Origin: Rhodanobacter humi
GTDB taxonomy: Bacteria; Pseudomonadota; Gammaproteobacteria; Xanthomonadales; Rhodanobacteraceae
Reading direction: 5' to 3'
NCBI RefSeq assembly: GCF_041107455.1
Contig: NZ_JBGBPY010000001.1
Coordinates: 3,038,001-3,102,000, forward strand
DNA length: 64,000 nt
Positions 9,197 to 18,905 of this stretch are shown in pieces. The first letter of the stretch is position 1. Every line of letters begins with the position of its first letter. The notes under the pieces were generated by a model. The model saw only the letters and a list, made by a program, of their open reading frames with translations. It was not told where the DNA came from and made no database searches. Both the position numbers and the translations under genes were made by a program.

Positions 9197-10507
9197 ATGT
9201 TCGGCTATTACCTCGACCTCGCGCTGCGCAGCCTGAAGCGCACGCCCATCCTCGCCGGCCTGATGATGCTGGCGATCGCGCTGGGTATCGGTGCATCGGT
9301 CACCATGCTGGCGGTGTTGCACAACCTGTCGGGCAACCCGCTGCCGGGGCGCAGCGACGTGCTGTTCCACCCGCAGGTCGATCCGCGGCCGGCGGACCTG
9401 CCGGGTGCGACGGAGGAGCCGCTGGACGATCTCACCTATGTCGATGCGGTGAACCTCTACCAGCTCGGCATCGCGCCACGTCGCGCGGTGATGAGCAGCA
9501 ACTGGCTGCCGGTGCGCAAGGATGCGCCGGACAGCCCGCTGGCGATGTTCACCGATCGCGCCACCACCGCCGACTTCTTCGCGATGTTCGGCGTGCCCTT
9601 CCTTTACGGTTCGGCCTGGTCGGCGCAGGACGATGCGAACCACGCGCAGCTGGTGGTGCTGTCGCGGGCGATGAACCAGAAGCTGTTCGGCGGCGAGAAC
9701 AGCGTGGGCAAGATCCTGGTGATCGCCACCAAGACTTTCCGCGTGGCGGGCGTGATCGACGACTGGAACCCGCAGCCGCGCTTCTACGACATCAATGACG
9801 GTCCCTTCGCCGACGCCGAGCAGATGTATCTGCCGTTCTTTACCTGGCTCGATCTGCCGCAGGATTACGGCTACGGTCCCATGCGCTGCTGGGGCAACGA
9901 TCCGAACGCGGGCACGCACGACCCCAAGGCCAAGCAATGCACCTGGGCGCAGTTCTGGGTGCAACTGGACACGCCGGCGCAGGTGGCCGACTACCGCGCG
10001 GCGCTCACCCAGTACAGCGCGCAGCAGCACCAGCTGGGCCGCTACCAGCGCGAACCCAACGTGCGCCTGCACAGCCTGCTCGATTGGCTGGACGTCAAGC
10101 ACGTGATCCCGGTGACCGTGCGGATGCAGACCTGGATCGCCTTCGGCGTGCTGCTGATCTGCATGGTCAACACGGTGGGCCTGATGGTGGCGAAGTTCCT
10201 GCGCAAGTCGGGTGAGATCGGCGTGCGCCGCGCCTTGGGCGCCTCGCGTCGCGCGGTGTTCCTGCAGTGCCTGGTCGAGGCCGGCGTGGTGGGTGTGGCC
10301 GGCGGCTTGCTCGGTCTGCCGCTGGCTTGGCTGGGCCTGTGGATGGTGCGCCAGCAGCCGGTGAGCTTTGCCGCGTCCGCGCATTTCGATCCTTCCATGC
10401 TGGGCATTGCGCTGGCGCTGGCCGTGTTGTCGGCACTCGCCGCCGGCGTGTGGCCCGCCCTGCGCGCCTCGCGCGTGGCCCCCGCCCTGCAGGTGAAATC
10501 GCTATGA
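9197..10507 (+). CDS. ABC transporter permease, MacB/FtsX type (A4)
   Basis: 436 residues starting MFGYYLDLALRSLKRTP after AAGGAG. It has the same fold plan as A1-A3. Like A1 its periplasmic domain has a two-cysteine insert (RCWGNDPNAG, then AKQCTW) directly before AQFWVQLDTP. The last helices carry EIGVRRALGASRRAVF. The stop overlaps the B4 start by four bases (ATGA), the tightest coupling in the array. It is probably a heterodimer with B4. Confidence 0.92.
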   Translation: MFGYYLDLALRSLKRTPILAGLMMLAIALGIGASVTMLAVLHNLSGNPLPGRSDVLFHPQVDPRPADLPGATEEPLDDLTYVDAVNLYQLGIAPRRAVMSSNWLPVRKDAPDSPLAMFTDRATTADFFAMFGVPFLYGSAWSAQDDANHAQLVVLSRAMNQKLFGGENSVGKILVIATKTFRVAGVIDDWNPQPRFYDINDGPFADAEQMYLPFFTWLDLPQDYGYGPMRCWGNDPNAGTHDPKAKQCTWAQFWVQLDTPAQVADYRAALTQYSAQQHQLGRYQREPNVRLHSLLDWLDVKHVIPVTVRMQTWIAFGVLLICMVNTVGLMVAKFLRKSGEIGVRRALGASRRAVFLQCLVEAGVVGVAGGLLGLPLAWLGLWMVRQQPVSFAASAHFDPSMLGIALALAVLSALAAGVWPALRASRVAPALQVKSL

Positions 10508-11721
10508 GGATCCTCTTCCAGATCCGCCCCATTCTTGCCGCGCTGCGCAGCCACAAGACGGCGGTGCTGTTGCTGGTGCTGGAGATCGCGCTGACCATGG
10601 CGGTGCTCGGCAACCTGGTGTTCATCGTGTACGGCACCATGCAGCGCTCGCATACGCCGACGGGTGTGGCGGAAAGTCAGATCGGCGTCATCCAGAGCAT
10701 TGGCGTGATCGGCCAGGACAATCCCGGCACGGCCGCCGGCAATATAGCCGTGCTGCGTGCCGTTCCCGGCGTGATGGAGGCGGCCTATGGCGGACCACCG
10801 CTTTGGTACGCGGGCGCCAATCCGATTTTCCTCGACCCCGCGCGCAAGCAGGCGGCGGCGCAGGCCTACGAGTTCCAAGGTAGCCAGGGTTTGGTCAGCA
10901 CGCTGGGCCTGCGCGTAATCCGTGGGCAGTTGCTGCAGCAAGACCAATTGCCGGTAGCGGCCAAAATTACCGACAGCACGGAGTTTCCGGTGTTGGTGAC
11001 CCAAGCGCTGGCCGCGCATCTGTTTCCCTCTGGCGGCGCGCTCGGCCACTTGATCTACGACGGTGGCAGCAATCCCATGCGCATCGTTGGCATCGTGGAT
11101 CACCTGCGAGGCGGCATCACCGGGCGCACCAACGACGACTATTCCATCGTGGCCGAATACTTGGTGGGTGCGCAGAACCTTGGCGGAGGTTTCATGATAC
11201 GCGTCAAGGATCCCGCGCAGCTGCCGCGAGTGCTGCGTGCCGCCGCCGCCGCCCTGCAGAAGGCCAACCCCGGCCATGTGCAGAGCAAGCTGTTCACCAT
11301 GGCCGAGCTGCGTGCAAACTATTTCAAGAGCGACCTCGCCGCCGGCCGCATGCTGGTGGCGATCATCTTCATTCTGCTGGTGGTCACCGCATTGGGCGTG
11401 AGCGGGCTGGCCAGCTTCTGGGTGCAGCAGCGGAGAAGGCAGATCGGCATGCGCCGCGCGCTGGGCGCCACCCGCGGCGACATCCTGCACTACTTCCAGA
11501 TGGAAAACCTGCTCATCGTCAGCGGTGGCGTGCTGCTGGGTGCGCTGTTCGCCTATGCGCTGAACCTGTTCCTGATGCACCGCTTCGAGCTGGCGCATTT
11601 GCCGTCGCATTACCTCGTGGTCGGCGCACTGGCACTGTGGCTGCTCGGCCAGCTCGCCGTGCTCGGACCCGCGTTGCGCGCAGCGGCGGTGCCGCCGGTG
11701 GTGGCGACGCGCAGCGTGTGA
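10504..11721 (+). CDS. ABC transporter permease, MacB/FtsX type (B4)
   Basis: 405 residues, start ATG overlapping the A4 stop (MRILFQIRPILAAL). It has the B-type layout with an N-terminal helix, a periplasmic domain and a C-terminal FtsX domain with loop IGMRRALGATRGDILHYFQM and ending PPVVATRSV. It is the most diverged B periplasmic domain. It closes the permease array; 88 bases downstream the response regulator begins on the same strand. Confidence 0.92.
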   Translation: MRILFQIRPILAALRSHKTAVLLLVLEIALTMAVLGNLVFIVYGTMQRSHTPTGVAESQIGVIQSIGVIGQDNPGTAAGNIAVLRAVPGVMEAAYGGPPLWYAGANPIFLDPARKQAAAQAYEFQGSQGLVSTLGLRVIRGQLLQQDQLPVAAKITDSTEFPVLVTQALAAHLFPSGGALGHLIYDGGSNPMRIVGIVDHLRGGITGRTNDDYSIVAEYLVGAQNLGGGFMIRVKDPAQLPRVLRAAAAALQKANPGHVQSKLFTMAELRANYFKSDLAAGRMLVAIIFILLVVTALGVSGLASFWVQQRRRQIGMRRALGATRGDILHYFQMENLLIVSGGVLLGALFAYALNLFLMHRFELAHLPSHYLVVGALALWLLGQLAVLGPALRAAAVPPVVATRSV

Positions 11722-11809
11722 TGCGCGGAAATTTTCATGTACGTAGGCCAGTGGTCATGGCAACCTTTTCAACCGGAGCCGCATCCATGCGGACATGTGC
11801 AGGAAACCC

Positions 11810-13144
<1,335 letters not shown>

Positions 13145-13205
13145 TTACGGTATAACTGCGGGCGATCGGATGCGGGTCATTCGCAGGTCGCCACAAGGAA
13201 CAGAC

Positions 13206-13514
13206 ATGGATCATCGAACGTTGCCGGCGTTGCTCCTTTCCCTGTTTTGCGCGGGTGCATGCGCGCAATCGGCAGTTGCGCCGGTTGCGCAGCATCCGCG
13301 CCTGCCGGGAGCCACGGCGGGCGCGGTGGCCGACAAGGTCCAGTTCCACTTCAAGGACGGCGACAGCCCCGGCATGCGTTGGGCAAGGCAGATGGGGCAG
13401 GGCGCGGCGCGCGTCGTGGCGCAGGATCACAAGATGACGAACCACACGCTGGTGCAGTACGGACGCCCCGGCGTGGAGTGCAAGGTCTCGGCCATGAAGC
13501 CGGAGTGCCCGTAG
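13206..13514 (+). CDS. small exported protein with C-terminal C-X8-C
   Basis: 102 residues, start ATG behind AAGGAA. It has an N-terminal signal peptide (LPALLLSLFCAGACA, with a possible weak lipobox AGAC), then a charged soluble part, ending GVECKVSAMKPECP. The two terminal cysteines are spaced C-X8-C with Pro two before the second Cys, exactly as in the next gene. I recognise no family. It lies between the response regulator and the kinase on the same strand, so it may be a periplasmic modulator or target of that pathway; this is inference. Confidence 0.7.
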   Translation: MDHRTLPALLLSLFCAGACAQSAVAPVAQHPRLPGATAGAVADKVQFHFKDGDSPGMRWARQMGQGAARVVAQDHKMTNHTLVQYGRPGVECKVSAMKPECP

Positions 13515-13589
13515 GCGTCCGGCGGTACGCACCGTAACAGCGATAGCCATAGCGTCACTTTGACTCGAACCGGTCGCCCAGGAGCCCGC

Positions 13590-13898
13590 ATGCGAACTTC
13601 ACGCCTCGTTGCCCTGCCGCTGTGCCTGCTGGCCTTCGCAGCCGTGGCGCAGACGGCGCCCGACCAGTGGGCGCGCGTCGCGCCTTCCGCCAGTGCCGCC
13701 GCTCCGCACGACTATGCCGTGCACGCGGACAAGCCCTCGCCGTTCAAGTTCAAGGAATCGCGCAAGACCTGGGAGAAGGAGCCGCCGCCGCCGCGCGCGA
13801 ACGACCAGAACGCGGTGATGGGCACCGGGCGCGCCTGGCAGAACGGCCAGCCGCCGGTGAGCTGCGCGCAGACGCCGCACGATCCGGCATGCCGTTGA
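13590..13898 (+). CDS. small exported protein with C-terminal C-X8-C (second copy)
   Basis: 102 residues with a signal peptide (RLVALPLCLLAFAAVAQ). The mature part is rich in Pro, Lys and Ala and ends PPVSCAQTPHDPACR, repeating the C-X8-C spacing and the Pro-X-Cys ending of the preceding 102-residue protein. The rest of the sequence is hardly alike, so the two are either old duplicates or convergent. The start follows CAGGAG. It lies 31 bases before the kinase gene, and cotranscription is likely. Function unknown. Confidence 0.7.
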   Translation: MRTSRLVALPLCLLAFAAVAQTAPDQWARVAPSASAAAPHDYAVHADKPSPFKFKESRKTWEKEPPPPRANDQNAVMGTGRAWQNGQPPVSCAQTPHDPACR

Positions 13899-13929
13899 GC
13901 CTCGCCACGCCCAAGCAGGGTCGCCGCTG

Positions 13930-15315
13930 ATGTGGCGCCGCCTGAATTCGCTGCAGTTTCGGCTGACCCTGCTGCTGGCGGTGGCCGCGGTGGCCGGCGC
14001 GCTGGTCTACGTGGGCCTCACCCAGTGGCCGCTGCCGCAGTTGTTCGACTGGCTGCACAAGGATTTGTCGGTGTCGTTGCGCACGCCGGCGCAACTGGGC
14101 ATGTACGGTGGCCTCGTGGTCAGCGCGTTGGTACTGCTGCCGCTGGCCTGGTGGCTGGCATATCTGGTGATGTCGCCGCTGAGCCGCCTGCTGCGCGCGC
14201 TGGAAGGCGCGGTGGCGAGCTACCGCGACGGCGATTTCAGTTTCTCCATCGCGGCACGCCGCAGCGACGAGTTGGGCGAGCTGATCCGCATGCACAACGC
14301 GCTGGGCCAGACCTTGCGCGAGCAGCGTCAGCACCTGGTGCAGCGCGAGCTGCTGCTGGAGACGGTGGTGCAGAACACGCCGGTGGCGCTGGTGCTCACC
14401 GACGGCAACGGCCGCGTGGTCTATTCCAACATTGCCTCGCGCCACTTGTTCAACGAGGGCAAGAGCCTCAACGGGCTGGACTTCGCCGAGTTGCTGACCG
14501 AGGCGCCGGAGGCGTTGTCGCGCGCGGTGCAGGGCGGCGAGGACGCGCTGCTCAGCGTGGAGATGGACGGCAGCGAGGAAACCTTCCACCTGTCGCAGCG
14601 CGCGTTCCGCCTGCAGGGACGGCCGCACCGGCTGCACCTGTTCCGGCGCATGACGCGCGAGCTGTCGCGGCAGGAAGTGGCGACCTGGAAGCGGGTGATC
14701 CGGGTGATCAGCCATGAGCTCAACAACTCGCTGGCGCCGATCTCTTCGCTGGCGCATTCCGGCGCCGAGCTGGCGCGGCGCGGCAACCTGGAGCGCCTGC
14801 CCGGCGTGTTCGCCACCATCGGCGAGCGCGCCAAGCATCTGCACGGCTTCATCGCCGGCTACGCCAGCTTCGCCAAGCTGCCGGCACCGCAGCTGCAGAC
14901 GGTGGAGTGGGAACCGTTCCTTGCCTCACTGGCGTTGCATTGCCATTACCGGCTTGCCGCGCCGGCACCTGCGCATCCCGGCCGTTTCGACCCGGTGCAG
15001 ATCGAGCAGGTGCTGATCAACCTGATCAAGAACGCGCACGAATCCGGTGGCGCGGAGGACGAGGTAAGTCTGACCCTCCTCGATGCCGGCAGCGAGCTGC
15101 GCATCGAGGTGGCCGACCGCGGCCCCGGCATGAGCGAGACCGTGCTGGCACAGGCGCTGCTGCCGTTCTATTCCACCAAACGCTCCGGCACCGGCCTCGG
15201 CCTTGCGTTGGCGCGCGAGATCGCCGAGGCGCATGGCGGCCGCGTGCTGCTGGCCAACCGCGAAGGCGGCGGCCTGCGCGTGAGCCTGCGCCTGCCGCAG
15301 ATCGGTTCGCGCTAG
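13930..15315 (+). CDS. membrane sensor histidine kinase, NtrY-like
   Basis: 461 residues. Two membrane helices (about 10-30 and 60-85) enclose a short periplasmic loop of roughly 30 residues. Then follow a HAMP-like linker, a PAS domain (about 140-240), the phosphoacceptor region with His262 in VISHELNNSLAPI, and an HATPase domain (N box LINLIKNAHES, G boxes ADRGPGMS and GTGLGLALA). The HELNNSLAPI motif matches the NtrY-like kinases that pair with sigma-54 activators, so the regulator at 11810 is the obvious partner. The tiny sensor loop suggests it senses through another membrane or periplasmic protein, perhaps the permeases or the two small proteins. Confidence 0.93.
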   Translation: MWRRLNSLQFRLTLLLAVAAVAGALVYVGLTQWPLPQLFDWLHKDLSVSLRTPAQLGMYGGLVVSALVLLPLAWWLAYLVMSPLSRLLRALEGAVASYRDGDFSFSIAARRSDELGELIRMHNALGQTLREQRQHLVQRELLLETVVQNTPVALVLTDGNGRVVYSNIASRHLFNEGKSLNGLDFAELLTEAPEALSRAVQGGEDALLSVEMDGSEETFHLSQRAFRLQGRPHRLHLFRRMTRELSRQEVATWKRVIRVISHELNNSLAPISSLAHSGAELARRGNLERLPGVFATIGERAKHLHGFIAGYASFAKLPAPQLQTVEWEPFLASLALHCHYRLAAPAPAHPGRFDPVQIEQVLINLIKNAHESGGAEDEVSLTLLDAGSELRIEVADRGPGMSETVLAQALLPFYSTKRSGTGLGLALAREIAEAHGGRVLLANREGGGLRVSLRLPQIGSR

Positions 15316-15334
15316 ATGCGGTTGCCGGAGCGGC

Positions 15335-15443
15335 CGCAGGAGCGGCTGTAGGAGCGGCAGTAGGAGCGGCAGTAGGAGCGGCAGTAGGAGCGGCTTCAGC
15401 CGCGATCCTCACCACGCCGGTCGCGGCTGAAGCCGCTCCTACG
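15335..15443. repeat. REP-type palindrome with 12-bp tandem expansion
   Basis: Five head-to-tail 12-bp units (GTAGGAGCGGCA and variants) lead into a full inverted pair, GGCTTCAGCCGCGA ... TCGCGGCTGAAGCC. The expansion of the left arm is unique in this window. It fills the gap between the kinase and qmcA. Confidence 0.9.
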
Positions 15444-15496
15444 ACAACCGATGCGCTCGCCTATACTGAAGCTCTCACTGGGGAATGGAGCGGGTC

Positions 15497-16441
15497 ATGG
15501 GACAGTTTCTTGCATTGGTCATCGTGGTGCTGGTGGTGGTCACCCTGCTCAAGATGGTGCGCATCGTGCCGCAGGGCTACGAATGGACGGTGGAGACCTT
15601 CGGCAAGTACACCCGCACGCTCACGCCGGGCCTGCATCTGTTGATCCCGGTCTACCAGGGCGTCGGCCGCAAGATGAACATGATGGAGCAGGTGCTGGAC
15701 GTGCCCTCGCAGGACGTCATCACCAAGGACAACGCCGTGGTGCGCGTGGATGGCGTGGTGTTCTACCAGGTGCTGGATGCGGCGAAGGCGGCGTATGAAG
15801 TAGCCCAGCTGGAACAGGCCACGCTGGCGCTGATCATGACCAATATCCGCACCGTGCTCGGCTCGCTGGACCTGGATGAAAGCCTGAGCCAGCGCGACGC
15901 GATCAACGCCAAGCTGCTCCGCGTGGTGGACGAGGCCACCCACCCCTGGGGCGTCAAGGCCAACCGCATCGAGATCAAGGACATCGCCCCGCCGCGCGAC
16001 CTGATCGACGCGATGGCGCGGCAGATGAAGGCCGAGCGCGAGAAGCGCGCGAACATTCTCGACGCCGAGGGCTTCCGCCAGGCGGCGATCCTCAAGGCCG
16101 AGGGCGAGAAGCAGTCGGTGATCCTCGCCGCCGAGGGTGAGAAAGAGGCCGCGTTCCGCGCCGCCGAGGCGCGCGAGCGCACCGCAGAGGCCGAAGCCAA
16201 GGCCACCACCATGGTGTCCGACGCGATCGCCAGCGGCAACGTCAACGCGCTGAACTACTTCGTCGCCAACAACTACATCGATGCGCTGAAGGCGATGGCC
16301 GCCTCGCCGAACCAGAAGATGCTGCTGCTGCCGATCGAGGCCACCGGCGTGATCGGCGCGATGGCCGGCATCGCGGAGCTGGCCAAGGAGTCGCTGGGCC
16401 AGCAGCAGGCGTCAGTCAAGGCCGTGCCGCCGCCGCGCTGA
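15497..16441 (+). CDS. qmcA: SPFH/band-7 membrane protein QmcA
   Basis: 314 residues. One N-terminal membrane anchor (FLALVIVVLVVVTLL) is followed by an SPFH domain with the family blocks VPQGYEWTVETFGKYTRTL, NMMEQVLDVPSQDVITKDNA and MTNIRTVLGSLDLDE, then a long Ala/Glu coiled coil (MKAEREKRANILDAEG repeats). Close resemblance to E. coli QmcA, a stomatin-like protein that forms membrane assemblies and bears on protease control. GGAG at 15487-15490 fits the ATG at 15497 better than the one at 15485. In many bacteria the gene sits directly before an nfeD gene, as here. Confidence 0.93.
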   Translation: MGQFLALVIVVLVVVTLLKMVRIVPQGYEWTVETFGKYTRTLTPGLHLLIPVYQGVGRKMNMMEQVLDVPSQDVITKDNAVVRVDGVVFYQVLDAAKAAYEVAQLEQATLALIMTNIRTVLGSLDLDESLSQRDAINAKLLRVVDEATHPWGVKANRIEIKDIAPPRDLIDAMARQMKAEREKRANILDAEGFRQAAILKAEGEKQSVILAAEGEKEAAFRAAEARERTAEAEAKATTMVSDAIASGNVNALNYFVANNYIDALKAMAASPNQKMLLLPIEATGVIGAMAGIAELAKESLGQQQASVKAVPPPR

Positions 16442-16513
16442 CGCCTTGCTCGCCTCTTCAATGCTTTGAAAGGTGCAGAAGTGGGCGTTCGTGGAAGCCA
16501 TCTCGACATCCGT

Positions 16514-16622
16514 TCACCCTGAGCGTAGCGCCGAAGGCGCGAAGTCGAAGGGCAGGGAATCCGGCCAATGAACTGTTCCGACTTCGCGGAACTTCGTTCC
16601 GCTAGGCTCGACACGAACGGGT
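16514..16622. repeat. dispersed-type inverted repeat (GAGCGTAGCGC / CTTCGCGGAACTTCG)
   Basis: Two related segments, one with GAGCGTAGCGCCGAAGGCGC followed by GAAGTCGAAGG, and a second with CGACTTCGCGGAACTTCGTT, face each other in the 218-base gap between qmcA and the nfeD-type gene. This looks like a third family of intergenic palindromes. Confidence 0.6.
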
Positions 16623-16659
16623 TTCGATTTTGAGACAGGTACTGGACAAGGAATCTCCC

Positions 16660-17109
16660 ATGCTCGGACAGATCGCAACGCATTACCTGTGGTGGATTCT
16701 CGCCCTGCTGTTGATCGCGGGCGAGGTGATGATGCCTGGCTATTTCCTGCTGTGGATCGGTATCGCCGCGGCCGCGATGGGCGTGCTGCTGTGGCTGATT
16801 CCCGGCATGGGCCTGCTGGTGCAGGCGGTGTTGTTCGCGTTGCTGGCGCTGGCTGCCTGCTTCGCCTACGCGCGCTGGCTGCGGCCGCGGATCGAGCGGC
16901 GCGCGCCCGGCGACGAGCGCCTGAACCGTCGTGCCGAGCAGATGATCGGCCAGCGCTACGAGCTGATCGAGTCCATCGTCAATGGTCGCGGCAAGGTGCG
17001 CGTGGGCGACGGCCAGTGGCTGGTGAGCGGTCCGGACCTGCCGCTGGGCAGCACGGTGGAAGTGGTCGCGGTGGACGGCACCACGCTCAAGGTGCGCGCC
17101 GCCGCATGA
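16660..17109 (+). CDS. NfeD-family membrane protein
   Basis: 149 residues, start ATG behind AAGGAA. Three hydrophobic helices (about 5-75) are followed by a small C-terminal OB-fold domain (GQRYELIESIVNGRGKVRVGD ... GSTVEVVAVDGTTLKV) typical of short NfeD proteins such as E. coli YbbK. These work with SPFH proteins, so QmcA is the natural partner. It overlaps the next gene by four bases. Confidence 0.9.
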   Translation: MLGQIATHYLWWILALLLIAGEVMMPGYFLLWIGIAAAAMGVLLWLIPGMGLLVQAVLFALLALAACFAYARWLRPRIERRAPGDERLNRRAEQMIGQRYELIESIVNGRGKVRVGDGQWLVSGPDLPLGSTVEVVAVDGTTLKVRAAA

Positions 17110-18383
17110 GTGCACCCGCCGCGGGCAGCCAGCCTTCCGTCACCGCCGCGCTGAACACGCGCATCGCCTTCCTGCTGGAGCTGGCACGGCGGTTGCACCA
17201 GTACGGCACCTCGGCGCCGCGGCTGGAGATGGCGATCGATCTCTCGGCGCGGCGGCTGGGCCTGCAGGCCGACGTGTGGTCCAGCCCCACCGCGATCATC
17301 ATTTCCTTCGCCGACCTGGGGCAGGGCGACGAGGGCGTGGCACAGACTACCCAGGTGATGCGGCTGGCCCCCGGCGACGTGAACCTGGCACGCCTGTGCG
17401 AGGCGGACGCCATCGCCGACCGGGTGATCGCGGGCGAGCTGGGCCTGCGCGAGGGTTCTCGCCTGCTGCGTGCGCTGGGCGCGCCGGACACGCGCAAGGC
17501 GAAGATCAACACCGTCGCCAGTTACGGCCTGTCCGCCGCCAGCCTCGCGGCGCTGTTCCTGCACAGCTCCTGGGTCGATCTGGTGGTCGCCGGGGTGATC
17601 GGTTCGCTGATCGGCTGCATCACTCTCCTGTCCGCCACGCGGCCGCGGCTGGCGGTGGCCAGCGATGCGATCAGCGCGGTGGTGGCGACCGCGGTGGCGA
17701 TCCTGGTCAGCGCGTTCGTGGTGCCGCTGGCGATCAAGTCGGTGGTGCTGGCGGCGCTGATCATCCTGGTGCCGGGCATGTCGCTCACCACCGCGGTGCG
17801 TGAGGTGTCCAGCGGGCACCTGGTCTCCGGCATGGCGCGCCTGGGCGGCGCCATGGCGACCCTGCTCAAGCTGGTCTTCGGCACGGTGGCGGCCACTGAG
17901 GTCTGCGCCGCGTTCGGCATCCATGCGCGCGATTTCGCGCTGCCGCCGTTGCCGGGCTGGACCGACTGGCCGGCACTGCTGGTGGCGGCGATGGCGTTCG
18001 CGATGCTGTTCCGCGCCGCGCGGCGCGACTGGCCGGCAGTGGTCGTGGCGGTGATCGCCGGTTACCTCGCCACGCGCTGGGGCGGCGAGTTCTCCGGGCG
18101 CCTGCCCAGCGCGCCGTTTGGCGTGTTCGTGGGCGGCCTGCTGGTCAGCGCGTTGGCCAACCTCTACGCGCGCGTGGCAAAGCGGCCGGGCGCGGTGATC
18201 CGCGAGCCGGGCATCCTGCTGCTGGTGCCGGGCAGCGTGGGCTTCCGCAGCGTCTCCTTCCTGCTGGAGCGCGACACCAGCCTGGGCATGGATACCGCCC
18301 TGCTGCTGCTCACCCTGCTGGTGTCGCTGGTGGCCGGCCTGCTGTTCGGCGAACTGCTGGTATCCCCCCGCCGCTCCCTTTGA
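17106..18383 (+). CDS. threonine/serine exporter family protein (ThrE type)
   Basis: 425 residues, start ATG overlapping the previous stop (ATGA). The N-terminal cytoplasmic half (about 10-135) has the conserved LHQYGTSAPRLEMA block of the DUF1212/YjjP family. About ten hydrophobic helices follow, including LIILVPGMSLTTAVREVSSG and the second, YjjB-like half (LLLVPGSVGFRSVSFLLE). It is therefore a fused YjjP-YjjB exporter like Corynebacterium ThrE, exporting threonine, serine or small organic acids. The substrate here is inferred from the family. Confidence 0.9.
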   Translation: MSAPAAGSQPSVTAALNTRIAFLLELARRLHQYGTSAPRLEMAIDLSARRLGLQADVWSSPTAIIISFADLGQGDEGVAQTTQVMRLAPGDVNLARLCEADAIADRVIAGELGLREGSRLLRALGAPDTRKAKINTVASYGLSAASLAALFLHSSWVDLVVAGVIGSLIGCITLLSATRPRLAVASDAISAVVATAVAILVSAFVVPLAIKSVVLAALIILVPGMSLTTAVREVSSGHLVSGMARLGGAMATLLKLVFGTVAATEVCAAFGIHARDFALPPLPGWTDWPALLVAAMAFAMLFRAARRDWPAVVVAVIAGYLATRWGGEFSGRLPSAPFGVFVGGLLVSALANLYARVAKRPGAVIREPGILLLVPGSVGFRSVSFLLERDTSLGMDTALLLLTLLVSLVAGLLFGELLVSPRRSL

Positions 18384-18458
18384 AAAAGGTGATTGCCGAA
18401 GTCCCGGACTTCAGATCGCAGGGCCCTGGAAGATGGCGAGCCCGCTCGGCACGTTCGC

Positions 18459-18498
18459 CCCCTCTCCCGCTTGCGGGAGAGGGTTGGGGAGAGGGGGC
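18459..18498. repeat. CTCTCCC/GGGAGAG palindrome
   Basis: A short inverted repeat CCCTCTCCCGC / GCGGGAGAGGG with a second GGGGAGAGGGGG arm, between the ThrE-type gene and the convergent H-NS gene. Confidence 0.7.
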
Positions 18499-18530
18499 AC
18501 GCTCGCGAAACCCGCTTGTGAACCCCCCAC

Positions 18531-18561
18531 AAAAAAGCGCCGACCCGCAGGTCGGCGTTTT
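18531..18561. terminator. bidirectional rho-independent terminator
   Basis: An 8-bp stem CGCCGACC / GGTCGGCG with a four-base loop, flanked by AAAAAAG on the left and TTTT on the right. It can therefore end transcription both of the + strand exporter gene and of the - strand H-NS gene. Confidence 0.9.
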
Positions 18562-18584
18562 CATTCCAGGCGGATACCACCCAA

Positions 18585-18905
18585 TCAGATCAGCAAATCC
18601 TTTTCCTTCTTGCCGGCCTTCAGCGCCTCATTGAACCAGCGCGGGCGCTTGCCACGGCCGGACCAGGTCTGCTCGGCATTCGCAGGGTTGCGGTATTTCG
18701 GGGGCACGGTGCCGCCGCTGCGGCGCTTGCCGCGGGCGCCACCGAAGATGTCGTCGAAGCTGTAACCTTCGGCCTTGATCAAGGCGTGGACCTTTTCGCG
18801 CAGCTTGACCACCTTTTCCTTGCGCAATTCATGCTGGCGCGATTGCGCCTTGCTGATCAGGTCATTGAGCTGATTGTGGTTGAGATTCTTGATATCGACG
18901 GCCAT
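18585..18905 (-). CDS. H-NS family nucleoid-associated protein
   Basis: 106 residues from MAVDIKNLNHNQL, the ATG with GGGAG just upstream; longer starts run into unrelated sequence. The N-terminal half is a coiled-coil oligomerisation region rich in Lys, Glu and Leu. The C-terminal part has the H-NS DNA-binding core TWSGRGKRPRW preceded by VPPKYRNPANAEQ. The size and motif fit the short H-NS/HvrA-like proteins of Xanthomonadales and Burkholderiales, which bind AT-rich DNA and silence acquired genes. It is monocistronic, with its own terminator. Confidence 0.93.
   Translation of the reverse strand: MAVDIKNLNHNQLNDLISKAQSRQHELRKEKVVKLREKVHALIKAEGYSFDDIFGGARGKRRSGGTVPPKYRNPANAEQTWSGRGKRPRWFNEALKAGKKEKDLLI

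Noticed and set aside
11750-11775. Sigma-54 promoter candidate (TGGCAACCTTTTCA) before the response regulator
   Set aside because: The -12 GC is missing (TTTCA instead of TTGCA), so it does not meet the consensus.
15335-15443. CRISPR-like array of short repeats
   Set aside because: The 12-bp units are contiguous without spacers and merge into a REP palindrome; no cas genes nearby.
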